The position numbers and the translations under genes are program-made. Below the pieces are notes generated by a model that made no database searches, had not been told where the DNA came from, and saw only the letters and a list, made by a program, of their open reading frames with translations. Shown in pieces: positions 40,556 through 52,353 of a DNA stretch of 64,000 bases. Position 1 is the first letter of the stretch, and every line of letters begins with the position of its first letter. The DNA lies in the NCBI GenBank assembly GCA_019828595.1, contig JAHQRK010000032.1, positions 620,001-684,000 of the forward strand, given 5' to 3'. The stretch is from Aphanomyces cochlioides (taxonomy: Eukaryota; Oomycota; Saprolegniomycetes; Saprolegniales; Verrucalvaceae).

Positions 40556-42140
40556 CCGTATAGTGTATATTGTTTTAGACACCCTTTTTGTTCCGGACTC
40601 CTCTTTAAACTGATAAATTCATGACAGAAAGATATATAAATATTCAAAAGACATCCCTCAAGCGAAGTAATACCTCCCAACATTAATATTTACCTCTATA
40701 CATGCATCAAATATTGGAGGTTTTCGCGTTTCAACATGACTGGCTTTCGCGCCATACCTATATCGTCAAGAAATCGAGCACTTCTATGTCAGACAGCACG
40801 TCAGAAGTACCAACTCGCCGCTCATCAACTGGTAGACCCACTTTCAAGTATGGACGCAAGGCACATGTTCGCCTCTTTAAGTACAAAACAGTCGACTATC
40901 GCCATAAGCTGGAGGTGCTTCAACAGGTTGACCAGTTTGGAATGTCCGCTTACCTTGACACCTGTCAAAAACTTTCGAGCACACAACGTGAGTCTACCCG
41001 AAAGAAAATATATGGATGGATTAAGCAGAAAGATCACATCTTTCAAATGGCAAATGCCACACACACTGCCCACCAGAAATGTGTCCGAGCTCGAGGCACG
41101 GGAACGACGCTGCCTGCAACCGAAGAAGAGCAAATAGCTCGATGGGTGCTGAGTATGAGGAAGGATGGCATCCCCGTAACACATAGTATGTTACGAATCA
41201 TGGCGCTCGACACAGCTCAAGACATTGGCCTGACCGACGACGAGATCAAGGCTGGCTGGCACTGGATGCAAGGTTTCAAAAAAAGGCATGGCCTTAGCCT
41301 TCGGGCAAAGACAAGAGTTGGTCAAGATTCGGACAAGGATGGTGCTGAGACGCTGGCAACCTTCTCCAAGCGTGTCCTTGACGTGGTCACAGAGAACAAT
41401 ATTGACCTGATCTACAATGCCGATCAGACAGCTGTGAACTACGAATACTTACCATCGAAGACATTGAATCCATCAACGGAAAAGACGGTGTGGATCAATG
41501 TCATGCTTGAGCGAATTCCTCCGCGATTTACCTGGTGCTGCCAACCTGCCGACGTTGCCTGGATCCGTCCGATGAAGTCATCCTTGAGAGAGAAGTGGCT
41601 TGTTGAAATTCGTCGCCAACTTCGCAACTCCAAGGCTGCCAACACAAGTCTGAAGCTTCGTGCTCCATCAAGGTCTACAATGGTTTTGTGGATCACTGAT
41701 GTTTGGGAAAATCTACCTGAAAATGTTATACTCAACGGGTTTCGAAAATGCCAGTTGCTCGATGGCACCATTGAGGAGTATGAGACGAGTCGAGGCTCAC
41801 TTGAAGACAATGTCCTTGACGACTTGATGACGAACATGGCCATTGAGGACACCATTGACCCAGACGATGATATTGATCTTTCCGATGCAACAAGTCCAGC
41901 TGAAAAATTTACGATCTAGATATAAATATCTTACACTTTGTATGCAATTTTTTATAGAAGATTATTCTTTTATTCAATAAACTGTAAATATAATAAACCG
42001 CAATCATGTATATGATGTTCATACAATGGCTCAGAAGTCGAATATTGATGTTTGTATGTCTGAATCAATATATAATATTCGTATGAGTGGCAATACGGAT
42101 ATTTGCCCCATTCATGTCCGAAACGATGTACACAATACGG
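40556..42140. mobile_element. Pogo/Tigger-like (Tc1/mariner superfamily) element inserted in copy G
   Basis: Ends CCGTATAGTGTATATTGTTT at 40556 and, inverted, CCGTATTGTGTACATCGTTT from 42140 match at 17 of 20 bases. The element is flanked by TA at 40554-40555 and 42141-42142, the Tc1/mariner target duplication. Removing it and one TA restores the FDLNN codons of gene G. It carries one pogo-like gene with an internal deletion, so it cannot move by itself. Confidence 0.9.
40702..41919 (+). pseudogene. Pogo-like transposase, internally deleted
   Basis: 405 codons from ATG 40702; a later ATG (MSDSTSEV) may be the real start. Residues about 60-210 fit the CENP-B-type helix-turn-helix pair (RHKLEVLQQVDQFG, RKKIYGWIKQKD, EEEQIARWVLSMRKDG, GWHWMQGFKKRHGLSLR). 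The DDE domain starts with NADQTAVNYEYLP (first Asp) but jumps from EKTVWIN to IPPRFTWCCQPADVAW, which is the region of the third acidic residue. The central segment of about 100 residues with the second catalytic Asp is missing. The frame stayed open across the deletion. Expected to be catalytically dead, though DNA binding could persist. Confidence 0.85.
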
Positions 42141-44876
42141 TAGATCGAATGCCGCCCACCAAAAGTCATTCGTCATGGTTGACGCTGTCAAGATTAGAAA
42201 AGTAAAGCTGCTTGCAATCGAGAGACCAATATAGCTAAGGCCTAGAATGCTCCACACTCTAAGCATACGCTTCTGCGTCGTCGTAGTCAACGTCCCATCA
42301 ATTTTTCGCTTGGTTCCTATCGTGCAACGTCTCAAAATAATTCCTGACGAGCGTGCAGACTTCGTCGCTTCAAATAATGTCCACAGTTTGACATCCAGCA
42401 CGCATCCAAACGCTGGAACTATACCAGACATCCAGACATGGTGCAAGCAACGTTGTCGAGGTTGTAAGTTGTGCCTCGTGCTGTTGCAAAGAACGCATCA
42501 GCTGCTGCAGGCACTGCCACATGCTGTGTCAACTCGGGAGGAGCCCTGGGGTGCTTGAGTCTTCCATTGACTATCCTCGCTATTGCATACGCAACGACAA
42601 CACAGCAGAGTTGAACAGCGACTAAAACACACACGCGAAAAAAGCTGCCTATCAATATCATACCGCTTGTGCATACAACACCAGATGTCAAAGTCTTGTA
42701 CGAGCAAGATGGAGAGATAGATGCTGTCATGTGAAAGGGTTGAAGCAGTTCAATAGCGCCACTTATGATAAATGCCATCAAACTGCTCAGTGGGGCACAG
42801 AGGCTGGACAAATAGGTAGTGAATGGGAGTGCGAGGTCGTTCAAGACGAAAGTGATCCACGTAGCTTCTCCCGCAAAAAGGCATATCTCAAGCATGGATC
42901 GCTTTTTGGAGATGATGGAGAAAGTACCATCAATTTGAGTGAAGTCAACAGATGACGTACTTAATACAAGAGCAGCAGTCATACCTCGGACAAAAAGCAA
43001 AGGTCGGCCAAGCCAAACACTTCCCACGACTCGATTAAAGGAAAAGAGGTTCGAGCCATCAATGTCAAAGCGAGAGAGAGCTCCAAATGCAAGGAGAGCA
43101 AGACTCATCACAGACAAAATGAAGCTTACGTAGACGACAAGGACACGAATGTACCGACAAGCCACTTGTGGCAATTCCAAGCGATTTGCCGGTAATGGAA
43201 GATTACTGTGCGGTCGGGATATAATTGTCACGGAGCTAATGTCCCCTTGAAATATAAACACTTCACATTGGCCATCCACCCATTCCCACACAGCCACCCA
43301 CCCAAAAAATGACCAAAAATCACCGTCTACAATCATTTCCTGACGCAATATCATATCCCTGTTGCCTGAAAGATCGGTCGCCATTTGAATCATGGCCAAG
43401 TGAAGGTCATGGACGTCTTTGGTAGCTTTGTTGATAAGATCTTGTTGAGGAAACTCCGTTATTGAGTACATTACCTGCTTGAGGGCAAGAGAGCAAGTAG
43501 TTGACGTGGTTATACAAGCTTTGCAGGTGTCTGGAATATCTTCGGCCATTAAATTCGATGTGTTATGGCAAAGGCGACACTCCGTCGTGTCAGATCAATC
43601 GTGTGAGGGTCCTGAGATCCACAATCGTCGTAATAACCAAAGGAGTGCTGGACAAAGTTCTGTGGAAAGCCAAATGGGCACAAAGGGTTCCCCCCATAGT
43701 ACAGAAAGTCGCGATTTTGCCATGTAATCGGTACAGCATCGACAGTGACTGGACTTTGCACGGCCAGTGCATTGAAGGAATTGTCGAAACCAGAGTAAAG
43801 TTGGATCAACGACGGTGGCGGAGCCATAAAACGGATGTCGATTGTTTCAAACGACCCTATTTGAGTACGCACAAGTCGGCTACTGGGTGATTCGAACCCA
43901 GAGTTAAATATATCCTTGTCCCAGTCCAAGCCAAGTTGATCTGGATGGTATAAAGAGCCTCGTACGAGGCTACAATTGAAGATCTGACACGAAAACAAAT
44001 CATTCCAAAAGCCAGCATACGCCCATGATGTAGACCATGCCGAAAGACCTCGCAGAGCATCTGGAATGGAAGTAATTGTGATCTGCTGGCGCACCCCCAA
44101 GGCATTTACAAGGTCAATTGCGTCGTCAAATCCTTCTTGGACGAGGTTTTGTACTTGACTAGTCCATGCCGTCAGGTTGTACTGGTGCCACACAGCTATT
44201 TCATCGTCCACACTGACCATTTTAAAAGAAAGAAGCTCTGAGAGCCATGCATGGCCTGCAGCTGTGTCATTGACGTCATTGAAGATGATTGTTCGCAATG
44301 GTTGATAAAATTGCGAGGATGTCCAGTCGAGCGAGTTACGCAGCAGTGCTTCCAAGTAGACTGCAGCATTCTGAGAGTCACGGGCCAAACAGCGCTCTTG
44401 GCGTTTGGCTGTGTGTGCTAGCTCCCACCGGCGGTGGAAATCAACCCAGCAATATGGCGTCATGGTACGAATATTCGTTGAGAAAACGTTGCGACGTAGA
44501 CTTGAATAGCTGTTGCTGGTGGAATTGGCACGAGGAGAAGATGTCTTCTAGCTGCGTGCCTCATGTCTATAAACGTCGGGACCACCGAATAATCTTTTTC
44601 TCGAGTGATACCAAGCAGGGCAAAGTCTCCAGCTTCACCAGCGATGAGTTTGGCATTGAAGACGTCGCTGATGAAAGTTTGAGTCCCAGATGTGTTGAAG
44701 CCAGGCCACCAGTGATCGTTTTGAATGATAGGCTCAAGGGTATAGAGGTAGAGGCAGCTGCAAGTGACTGTGAAGAGAAGATAGATGTAGCCACCGATGG
44801 ATAAAAGCAGCGCCCGTGTGGACGTCGGGACTAATTGCATCGACGGGTCGGCTGGAAATGCCGCGACCCGGTGCAT

Positions 44877-45063
44877 ATATATATTGCAGAGAGAGAGAGA
44901 TGCGCATGTCATCACGTAGCAAGGTGAAGGGGACAACTTGACAAAAGGTTGTTGACAGAGGATATTTTCGACGATCCACGGTTTCACGCAGCGTACAGTC
45001 TAGGGAACAGTTATCGAATTGCCGCAATCACAGTTTCATACCAGAGGGACATCCATTCAGACA
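44877..45063. promoter_or_regulatory. Bidirectional promoter between copies G and H
   Basis: 187 bases separate the two divergent ATGs. Next to the G start are ATATATATAT and a GAGAGAGAGAGA run (about 44877-44900). Divergent transcription from a shared promoter is inferred from the layout. Confidence 0.5.
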
Positions 45064-48000
45064 ATGCCAGAGGGACCGGCGACTACACTCATACCGACCG
45101 CTCCACCAGAGATGCTCTTGGCTCTCACTGGTTTCCTCTACGTCATATTCACAGTCACGTGCAGCGCCGTCTATATCTACCACCTTGATCCGACCTTTCG
45201 AAACGATCACTGGTGGCCTGGCTTCAACACTTCAGGAACTCAAACCTTCATCAGCGACGTCTTCAACGCCAAGCTGATATCTGGCGAGTCTGGAGACTTT
45301 TCACTCCTGGGTGTTCTCCGAGAGAAGGATTACTCTGGGATCACGACATTCATCGACATGAGGCGTGCTGCAGCAAGACGCCTTCTCCTCCTTCCGGTTC
45401 CACCAGAAACAGCGATCCAAGTGCTCCGTCGAAACACGTTTCAGACCAATATCCGCATCCTCACGCCATACTGCTGGGTTGATTTCCATCGCCAGTGGGA
45501 GCTTGCTCATACCGCCAAACGCCAAGAGCGATGTATGAACCATGACTCACAGAACGCTGCTGTTTACTTGGAGGCGCTGCTCCGAAACTCGGTCAATTGG
45601 ATCTCATCACAGTTCTACCTGCCCATGCGTATGACCATCTTCAGCGACATCAACAGCACTGCAGATGGCATGTCCTGGCTTTCAAGACTCCATTCCTTCA
45701 CAATGGTGTCTCTGGAAGATGAAGTCGCTGAATGGTCCAGGCAGAACCTCAAAGCGTGGATAAGCCAGCTCCAGAACCTCTTTCAAGAAGGCTTTGACGA
45801 TTCCATCGAGCTCGTAAATGCTCTGGGAGTGTGCCAACGAATCACCATCACGTCGATTGCGGATGTGCGACGTGGTTCCTCCGCTTGGACGACTGCGTGG
45901 GCGTATTCCGGCTTTTGGAATGACTTGATCGCGTGCCAAGTCTTCAATTGCAGCCTCGTACGAGGTTCGCCAACGCATACCGACCAAATTGGCCTGGACT
46001 GGGATAAAGATATCTACAACGGACACACGGAAACACGAGGGAGTCGCCTCATTCGCACGATGCTGCGACCCTACGAGGCGATTGACTTGCGTTTTGTGCA
46101 GCCACCGACGTCTCTGCTCTTGCTCTACACTGAATTTGACAAACTGTACAATGATGCGCAGGCTCAGCAAGACATTCCAGTCACTGCGGCTCTCGATGCC
46201 GTGCCAATTGCATGGCAAAGCGGCGAATTTGTCTTCTATGGTGGAAATCCTCTCTGCCCGTTTGGTTTTCCACAGACATATGTACAACACTCATTTGGAT
46301 ATTATGACGATTGCGGTACGCAAGACCCCCACACGATCGACCTGACAAGACGCAGCGCTTCTTTTGCCACTTCCGTGTCGAGCCTGAAGCTCAGAGACGT
46401 TCGAGCCACGTGCAGAGCTTGCATCTCGACTGTTGATCTATGCACTAAAGTTCTCATCCAGGCCGTGAATCAAAGCGACACGATATTCTGGCCAAAACCT
46501 GACTTTGTTGTTCAAGTGACGCAGGAAGTCAAAAATCTCCACTTGTCGATGATTCAGACGGCTTCAAACACAACAAACAATATCGACAGGATGTTGACCC
46601 AAGAGATGATTGCTGATGGAGATCCGTGGTCCTTATTTGGATGGGTGACAGTTTGGGAATGGGTGGATGGTCAGCGAGAAGTCTTTGTCTTTGAGAGCAA
46701 CGAGAACGAAGTGACAATCATGTCCCGTCCGCATGGTTTCTTACCATTGCCTGCAAATTCTTTGGAATTACCTCAAGTAGCTTGCAATTACATTCGAATC
46801 TTCATGATGTACGTCACTGGAGTATTGCTGGGACTCAGTGTCGTTCTCATGGCATTTGGAGCTCGTTCCCGCTTTGAAATCGATGGATCAAATCTTTTTA
46901 TCTTTAATCGTGTCGTGGGAAGTGTATGGCTGGGCCGTCCGTTGCTTTTTCTCCGAGGCATGACTGCGATTCTTGTATTGAGCACATCTTCCGTTGACTT
47001 TACTCAAGCCCATGGTGCAGCCACCATGATAGCTAAAAGTCGGACTTCCTTGAAATAATGCTGCTTGCTGGCGAATCCACGTGGGTTGTCTACGTCTTGA
47101 ACGATCTTTCGCTTCCAATTACTACGTACTTGTCCAGTCTTTGTGGTCCACACAGTAGCGTCTTGGCTTTTATTGCAACGACAGCGTTTGAAGTCACTCA
47201 GCCATATCAAATGACAGCCTCTATCTCTCGGACCTGCACGTACAAGACATTGACTTCTGGTGTTGTATGCACTAGTGGCACACTTTCCATCGGCAGCTTT
47301 ACGAGAGCTTGCATTTTAGTCGCCATACAGCTAGGTTGCGTCGTCATGGCATATGCAACAGCCAAGATAATCAATAGAAGACTCAAAACCCAAGAGTCCC
47401 AGCCGAAATGACGCAACACGTAGCCGTTCCAGCTGCCGCAGATGCGTTCTTCACAACTGTTTGAGGCACAACATACAACCTCGATAATGTTGCCTGTGTC
47501 ATGTCTGGTATAATTCCAGCTTTTGGGTTTGTGTTGGACGTGAAACTATGGACTCTGTTTGAAGCGACTATTTCAAAACGTGCATTCGGCCTTGTCTTGA
47601 AGCGGTGCACGATTGGAACCAAACGGAAAATTGAAGGAGTACTTGCCACTCCAACCCAGAAACGAATCCTTCGAGTGTGGAGCGCATTAGGCCTCGGCTA
47701 CATGGGTCTCACTATCGCAGGCAGTTATGCATTTCTGCGGCTGACTGAGGCAACAATGACAAATGACTTTTGGTGGGCGACGTTTGATCTAAACAACACT
47801 CAGGCGTATCTGTGCAATTGGTTCAACTCCCAGCTCATAACATCATTTGGTCAAGCAACTGTCCACTTCAATGATTTGGAGCGAGCTCTCCTCGTGACTA
47901 TGCAAAATACAACTGATCCCAACATCAATGTTGCACCAACTTATGCCAATTTAATTCAAGACCAAGTCAACTCACTTCCAAATGTCATCTCAGCATTGAG

Positions 48001-50279
48001 AAATATGAATGGCTGTGATCTCCCGTGGATATTTACGGCTTACTGCTACGTCGACTTTGCACAAAAATGGGAGCTGGCAAACAGCCTGCAGAGACGAGAG
48101 AGATGTCGCCACCGATATGCAACCAACGGTGCTGTTTACTTGGAAGGACTCTTTCGAAATAACCACGACTTGGCTCTCTGTTGGAGTGACGCATGGGAGA
48201 ATGCAGTCTTTCGTGCTCTTCATGAATTCAACGCAGGCAAGAATTGGCTGAATAAAACTTTCTCAGCTCAGCTCTCGATTGACGAAGAAGTAAGATTTTG
48301 GCAGGACCATCAGATTAAATCGTACTCGACTCAGTGGCAGAACTTTAAACTGATTGGCGTGCGTGATTGAAACGGTGGACGTCGTCAGTGCGTTTGGTTT
48401 TGTTTATCCACTGACTTTGAAGAGATCAAACAAAACACTTCAATTGTCCAAGCAAATATCTTACAAAACCTACTGGGGACTCGCTGGAGACCTCACTGCC
48501 ATTACAACTAATGGATCGACAATATACGGCCAGAGTCTCGTTCGTCAAGCCAGTAATTTTGCTTTTCGCAATTTATCCTTAGAAGCCCAGCTCATGGCTA
48601 ACCAAACTTTACCAGCACCTCTTACTGATGGACTATCCCTCCTGCGATCCAAGTTGGGTCCGTTTGGCTCGACGGACACTTATAGAGTGGCTGTGCCCCA
48701 GTCACTCGCGATGCTTTATGAAAACCTTACGCAGTCTGTCACGTCACTTCTAGCCCAATCTATCGATGCCCAGGTTGACTTTTGGCCTCTGTATGATTCC
48801 ACACTGGTATGTCCACAACCATCCGAGTGGGACGATTCACTCTTCTGGGGTGGTGATATTCTTTGCCGTGAGCAACTAAGTTCTCAGCCTCATGTTCAGC
48901 TTTTCTTCAGCTCACAGGGATCATGCGGTATCAATGTGAATGAATTTGTGCAGTTGACACCACACATCGTCTTGATGGCTGCTATGACATCTGGTCTAGT
49001 GCATCATCTGAACGAGTCCATGTCAATCAATGCGATTTGCCGACGTGCAACAAACATGGCGGAAGCATGCAACGAGATATTGCTGAGCATGAAAGCTATT
49101 GCTGAGAAATATTTCACTCGAGACAGAATTAAGACAGCATACAATGCAGCCCTACAAATCAAAACGATGGACGTCGATATTCAGCTTTTTCAGTACATAA
49201 GTCGAAGCAAATCGCACATTTCAATCTCGACTCCAAGACTTTTCGATGATATTGACTTTGAATTTTTCGCATGGATCATGCTCTTTGAGTGGACCCAAGG
49301 TTTCCGGGAAGTTGTCACGTTTGAAGGCGATGTTGGACAGCTCACATTGATGTCTACACTGTATACTCCAAGTACATCTCCGGCTAATGCGATGGAAGTC
49401 CCACTTAACATGGCGCTATATGTCCACAGAGTCATGCAATATTGTACTCTGGTGCTTCTTGGTGTGGCTGCCGTTGCAGGTGTCTATATCATCCACAGTC
49501 GTAGCTACGTCCAAGGCTTGAATTTGTTCTCGTTCAATCGCGTTGCTGGGCTTGTCTGGCTCGGTCGACCAATTGCATTTGTTCGGGGAATCACAGCCAT
49601 TTGTCTTCTTTCCACGGCAAGCTTGGAGCTCCGTCGTCCCCACTCTGGATTGATAGCATTCCTTGATGCGCCTCCAACCGACCCGATTAAGACCTTCTTT
49701 TCTGCCGGAGAAGCTACGTGGCTCGCTTACATCCTCAACGATCTGTTCTCCTTAGTGACTCGACAATATACTTCGTCATATTCACTAAAGAGCAGTCTGC
49801 TTCTCTGGGCTGCTGCTGCCTCCTGGAGTTTTGTCTCACCTGTGACTCATTCAGTTACCATTAGTCGCAATTGTACAGTGGTTCTGGTGGATAGCCAAAT
49901 CGTGTGTCATTCTGGTGTTGTCCGTATTGGTAATAACGTTCGGTTCATCGGACTCATCCTTCTTGCTATCGTAAGTTGTGTCTTATGCTATGGGTTCGAA
50001 TGTTTTTTGCACCGTGGGCTCCAGTCAAGTCAAAAGTCATCATCACTTTTCGTCTATGCGGCAGCAAAATATCAATTTCGCCGCGACCAGTGGGAATTCC
50101 TCGGTGTTTACTACTTGGACCGTGCGTCGGCCGTACTCAACGGCATTATTTCAGTCACGTTCAAGGGTTTTCACTTTGTGTTTGACATCAAGACATGGCG
50201 CATTTATGTATACCCTGTGGAGGCGCCACATTCAAACGAGCCCATTCATCTCAGACATGCTCTCCCTTTGCCCGAATGA
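45064..50279 (+). pseudogene. Copy H of the membrane family, full length with four small lesions
   Basis: From ATG 45064 (MPEGPATTLIPTAPPEM) to the normal end RHALPLPE at 50279, all landmarks of both halves are present (NDHWWPGFNTSGTQTF, HSFGYYDDCGTQDPH, MTNDFWWATFDLNN, SFNRVAGLVWLGRP). Lesions: loss of one T near 47035, loss of one A in a homopolymer near 47390, a CGA-to-TGA nonsense codon at 47462-47464, and a 4-bp tandem duplication (CGTG) near 48360. The two homopolymer losses could be assembly errors; the nonsense codon and duplication are harder to explain that way. Otherwise it is as well conserved as intact C and F, so loss is very recent or the gene is still functional in other isolates. 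Confidence 0.9.
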
Positions 50280-50816
50280 AAACTGTTAAATTTCTCGCTC
50301 TTGTGATACTCAAACAATTTCGAGTCTAATTGCACCTACCTCCAATCACTGTTTTTAAGGACTCCTCCGCCAGTCAGACAACACCGCAGCCGTGGTTTCC
50401 TCACATTGCTAGGTGGCAAAGCACGGATCAACTTATTCAAAATTGACGAGTCTTTGGTGAAGTATTGTTGACAACATAGCGGTCTGTCTTAGTCAACTGG
50501 GATCCATCCTGAAAGTGAAGCTGACACAAGTATAGCCATAAAGTTCCCTCCTTGTTGCGTACAATCAACTCCAAAACCATTTGTGTAGTTCTAATGTGAA
50601 GCTCGATGACGCAGTAAATCCTTCTTTGTTGTGAATTAACTGTAAGCATCGTCCAACAGATATGGAAATAACCACTCTTCTTGGTAGCTGTACCATGAAC
50701 GAATTTTCATGTTTTTTGTTGAAAGGCGTGATGGATTTATCTGACATTTCACACGTGTGAAGTTTCGAAAGGACACATTTCCATAATGTCGTTTTGAAGT
50801 TGACCAATCTAATTAG
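50280..50816. other. Intergenic, no gene seen
   Basis: 537 bases after copy H; only short frames on the minus strand, none recognisable. Contains the promoter of the next ankyrin gene. Confidence 0.45.
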
Positions 50817-52136
50817 ATGCCTGCTTCGCCGACTCACAAGGGAAGGTATGCACCATGGCTTAAGAAAGCATTGGCACGAATGGAGCATTCCAAGGCCATG
50901 TGGTGCAAGCAAGAAGCTCCGCCAGTCATCGAAGTTACCAAGTCACCTAAAACCAAGCGGCGGGGTCAAATATTTGACTCGATCTGGGATGCTACTCGTG
51001 CTGGAGACGTCACGGAGGTCAAGCGATTCCTCGAGACGAGTAAAATAAACGTCTTCGCACATAATGAAGCAGAGGGAGGCAGGACCCTGCTGCATATTGC
51101 CTGTTGGAACGGTCACGTCAAGCTGGTAATGCACTTGACCATGTTTATCCAAGCTGCACATGGCCTCGATACCCTCAAACGCTCTGTCAACGCTATAGAC
51201 ACAACTTATAGTCGCTGCACACCGCTCTTGGAAGTTTGTCGGTCGCGCAAAGGGGACATCAATGACAAGATCAAAATCCTCAAGCTGCTCATCCAGTTTG
51301 GAGCTATCGTGGAGCACCAAGACGCCCATGGAGACAATGCGCTTCATTGGAGTGTCCGAATGCATGCCTTACCTATTGTGCGCTTTTTAATCAATGACAC
51401 TGATGCCGCCGTATTTGCCTCGATATCCGATAACCTTAAACGCCAAAAGGTACTCAAACACCTCCTTTGATTATGATTAACATTTGCAAGCCAATTGACA
51501 TTGCAAAAGTCGCCATGGAGCTTAAACCATCGATGAACACGGTAGAAATCTACGACACCTTGCGGCGCATATCTAAGGAATGTAACATTCGTCTTAAAAT
51601 CCAATACGGCAAGAAGATTCGACTGCAGGAAGAAGTGACCAGTCGCGCGGAACGCAGCGAGTTCATTTCATATGCTGTCGCGTCTGCAAGAGTCTTGTCA
51701 AGCCAGTTAACCTCTTATCATCCTGTCAAACATGTAATCTTCATGACGTAGGGCGGAGAAGATATGGTTATCCACGCATTCCATGGCTGAAAGTGTGCGC
51801 AATAATTTGGAGACAAGTGCGCTGGATCACAGTGGCAACGAAGCTGTCGGAAAAGCTCAACTATGGCTTGAAACGAAAGATGGAAAAACATGGATAAAAG
51901 ATAATCTCCAGGATGAACTGGACCAAGTCAAGAGTCTTATCCAACGAGGAGTTATTCCAAAGCCTCGGGATCTCAAAAAGGCAGCAGTCGTCCGCCTCAG
52001 TGATAAATATGTCGCTGATCAAGAAGCAACAGCGCGAGAGGTCATGCGAAAGAAGTTTAGTCGAGATCACCCGGCATTGGATTCACGAGAGCTCGAATAT
52101 TACAAGCGACTTGTCAGCAGCGGTCTTACGTCGTGA
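50817..52136 (+). CDS. Ankyrin-repeat protein with helical C-terminal domain
   Basis: Three exons: 50817-51449, 51491-51705 and 51752-52136 (introns 41 and 46 nt), 410 residues. Residues about 55-200 hold ankyrin repeats (DSIWDATRAGDVTEVKRFLE, GRTLLHIACWNGHVKLV, TPLLEVCRS, GDNALHWSVRMHALPIVRFL). The third exon gives a charged helical tail with LWLETKDGKTWIKDNL and PALDSRELEYYKRLVSSG. Without the second splice the frame stops at 51751, so a shorter form is possible. The repeats imply protein binding; no catalytic domain. This is a different ankyrin type from the one at 12.3 kb. Confidence 0.8.
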
Positions 52137-52353
52137 CTAATTCTCTAGCAACGTCTTCCTCCTTGTTCGTCTGAATTGAAGTGTAATCTTGCGAAACGAA
52201 TTGGTTTAAAATGTTTCATACTGTCAATTCCCAAACTAGACAAGTATTGAGGCTAGAAAGCAACACTCTTGCCTAGAGATAAACTTCGTCTGTATTACAG
52301 TTGACAAGGCAGATGCAAAACAATATCAGAATCTAAGATTCAGAGCAGAGATT

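Larger units (their letters stand above)
34745..44876 (-). pseudogene. Copy G of the membrane family, full length but split by two transposons
   Basis: Starting at ATG 44876 (MHRVAAFPADPSMQL), the copy follows its relatives to RLQHALPLPE-type ending at 34745. Without the two insertions (36937-40298 and 40556-42140) about 5.18 kb remain, the normal gene length. Additional breaks: a 1-nt loss near 44490; a frameshift near 43555; an 8-bp tandem duplication of CCAGACAT at 42424-42439; small frame changes near 40520, 36620 and 35690; and a deletion of about 15 codons near 35080-35115. Every segment is still highly similar to F and H, so the inactivation is probably recent. It is head-to-head with copy H. 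Confidence 0.93.

Noticed and set aside
43880..43900. tRNA B-box-like GATTCGAACCC
   Set aside because: It lies in a conserved codon run of copy G with no A-box or cloverleaf around it.
45682..46290. 202-codon minus-strand frame inside copy H
   Set aside because: Antisense shadow of a strongly conserved ectodomain frame; similar shadows occur in the other copies.
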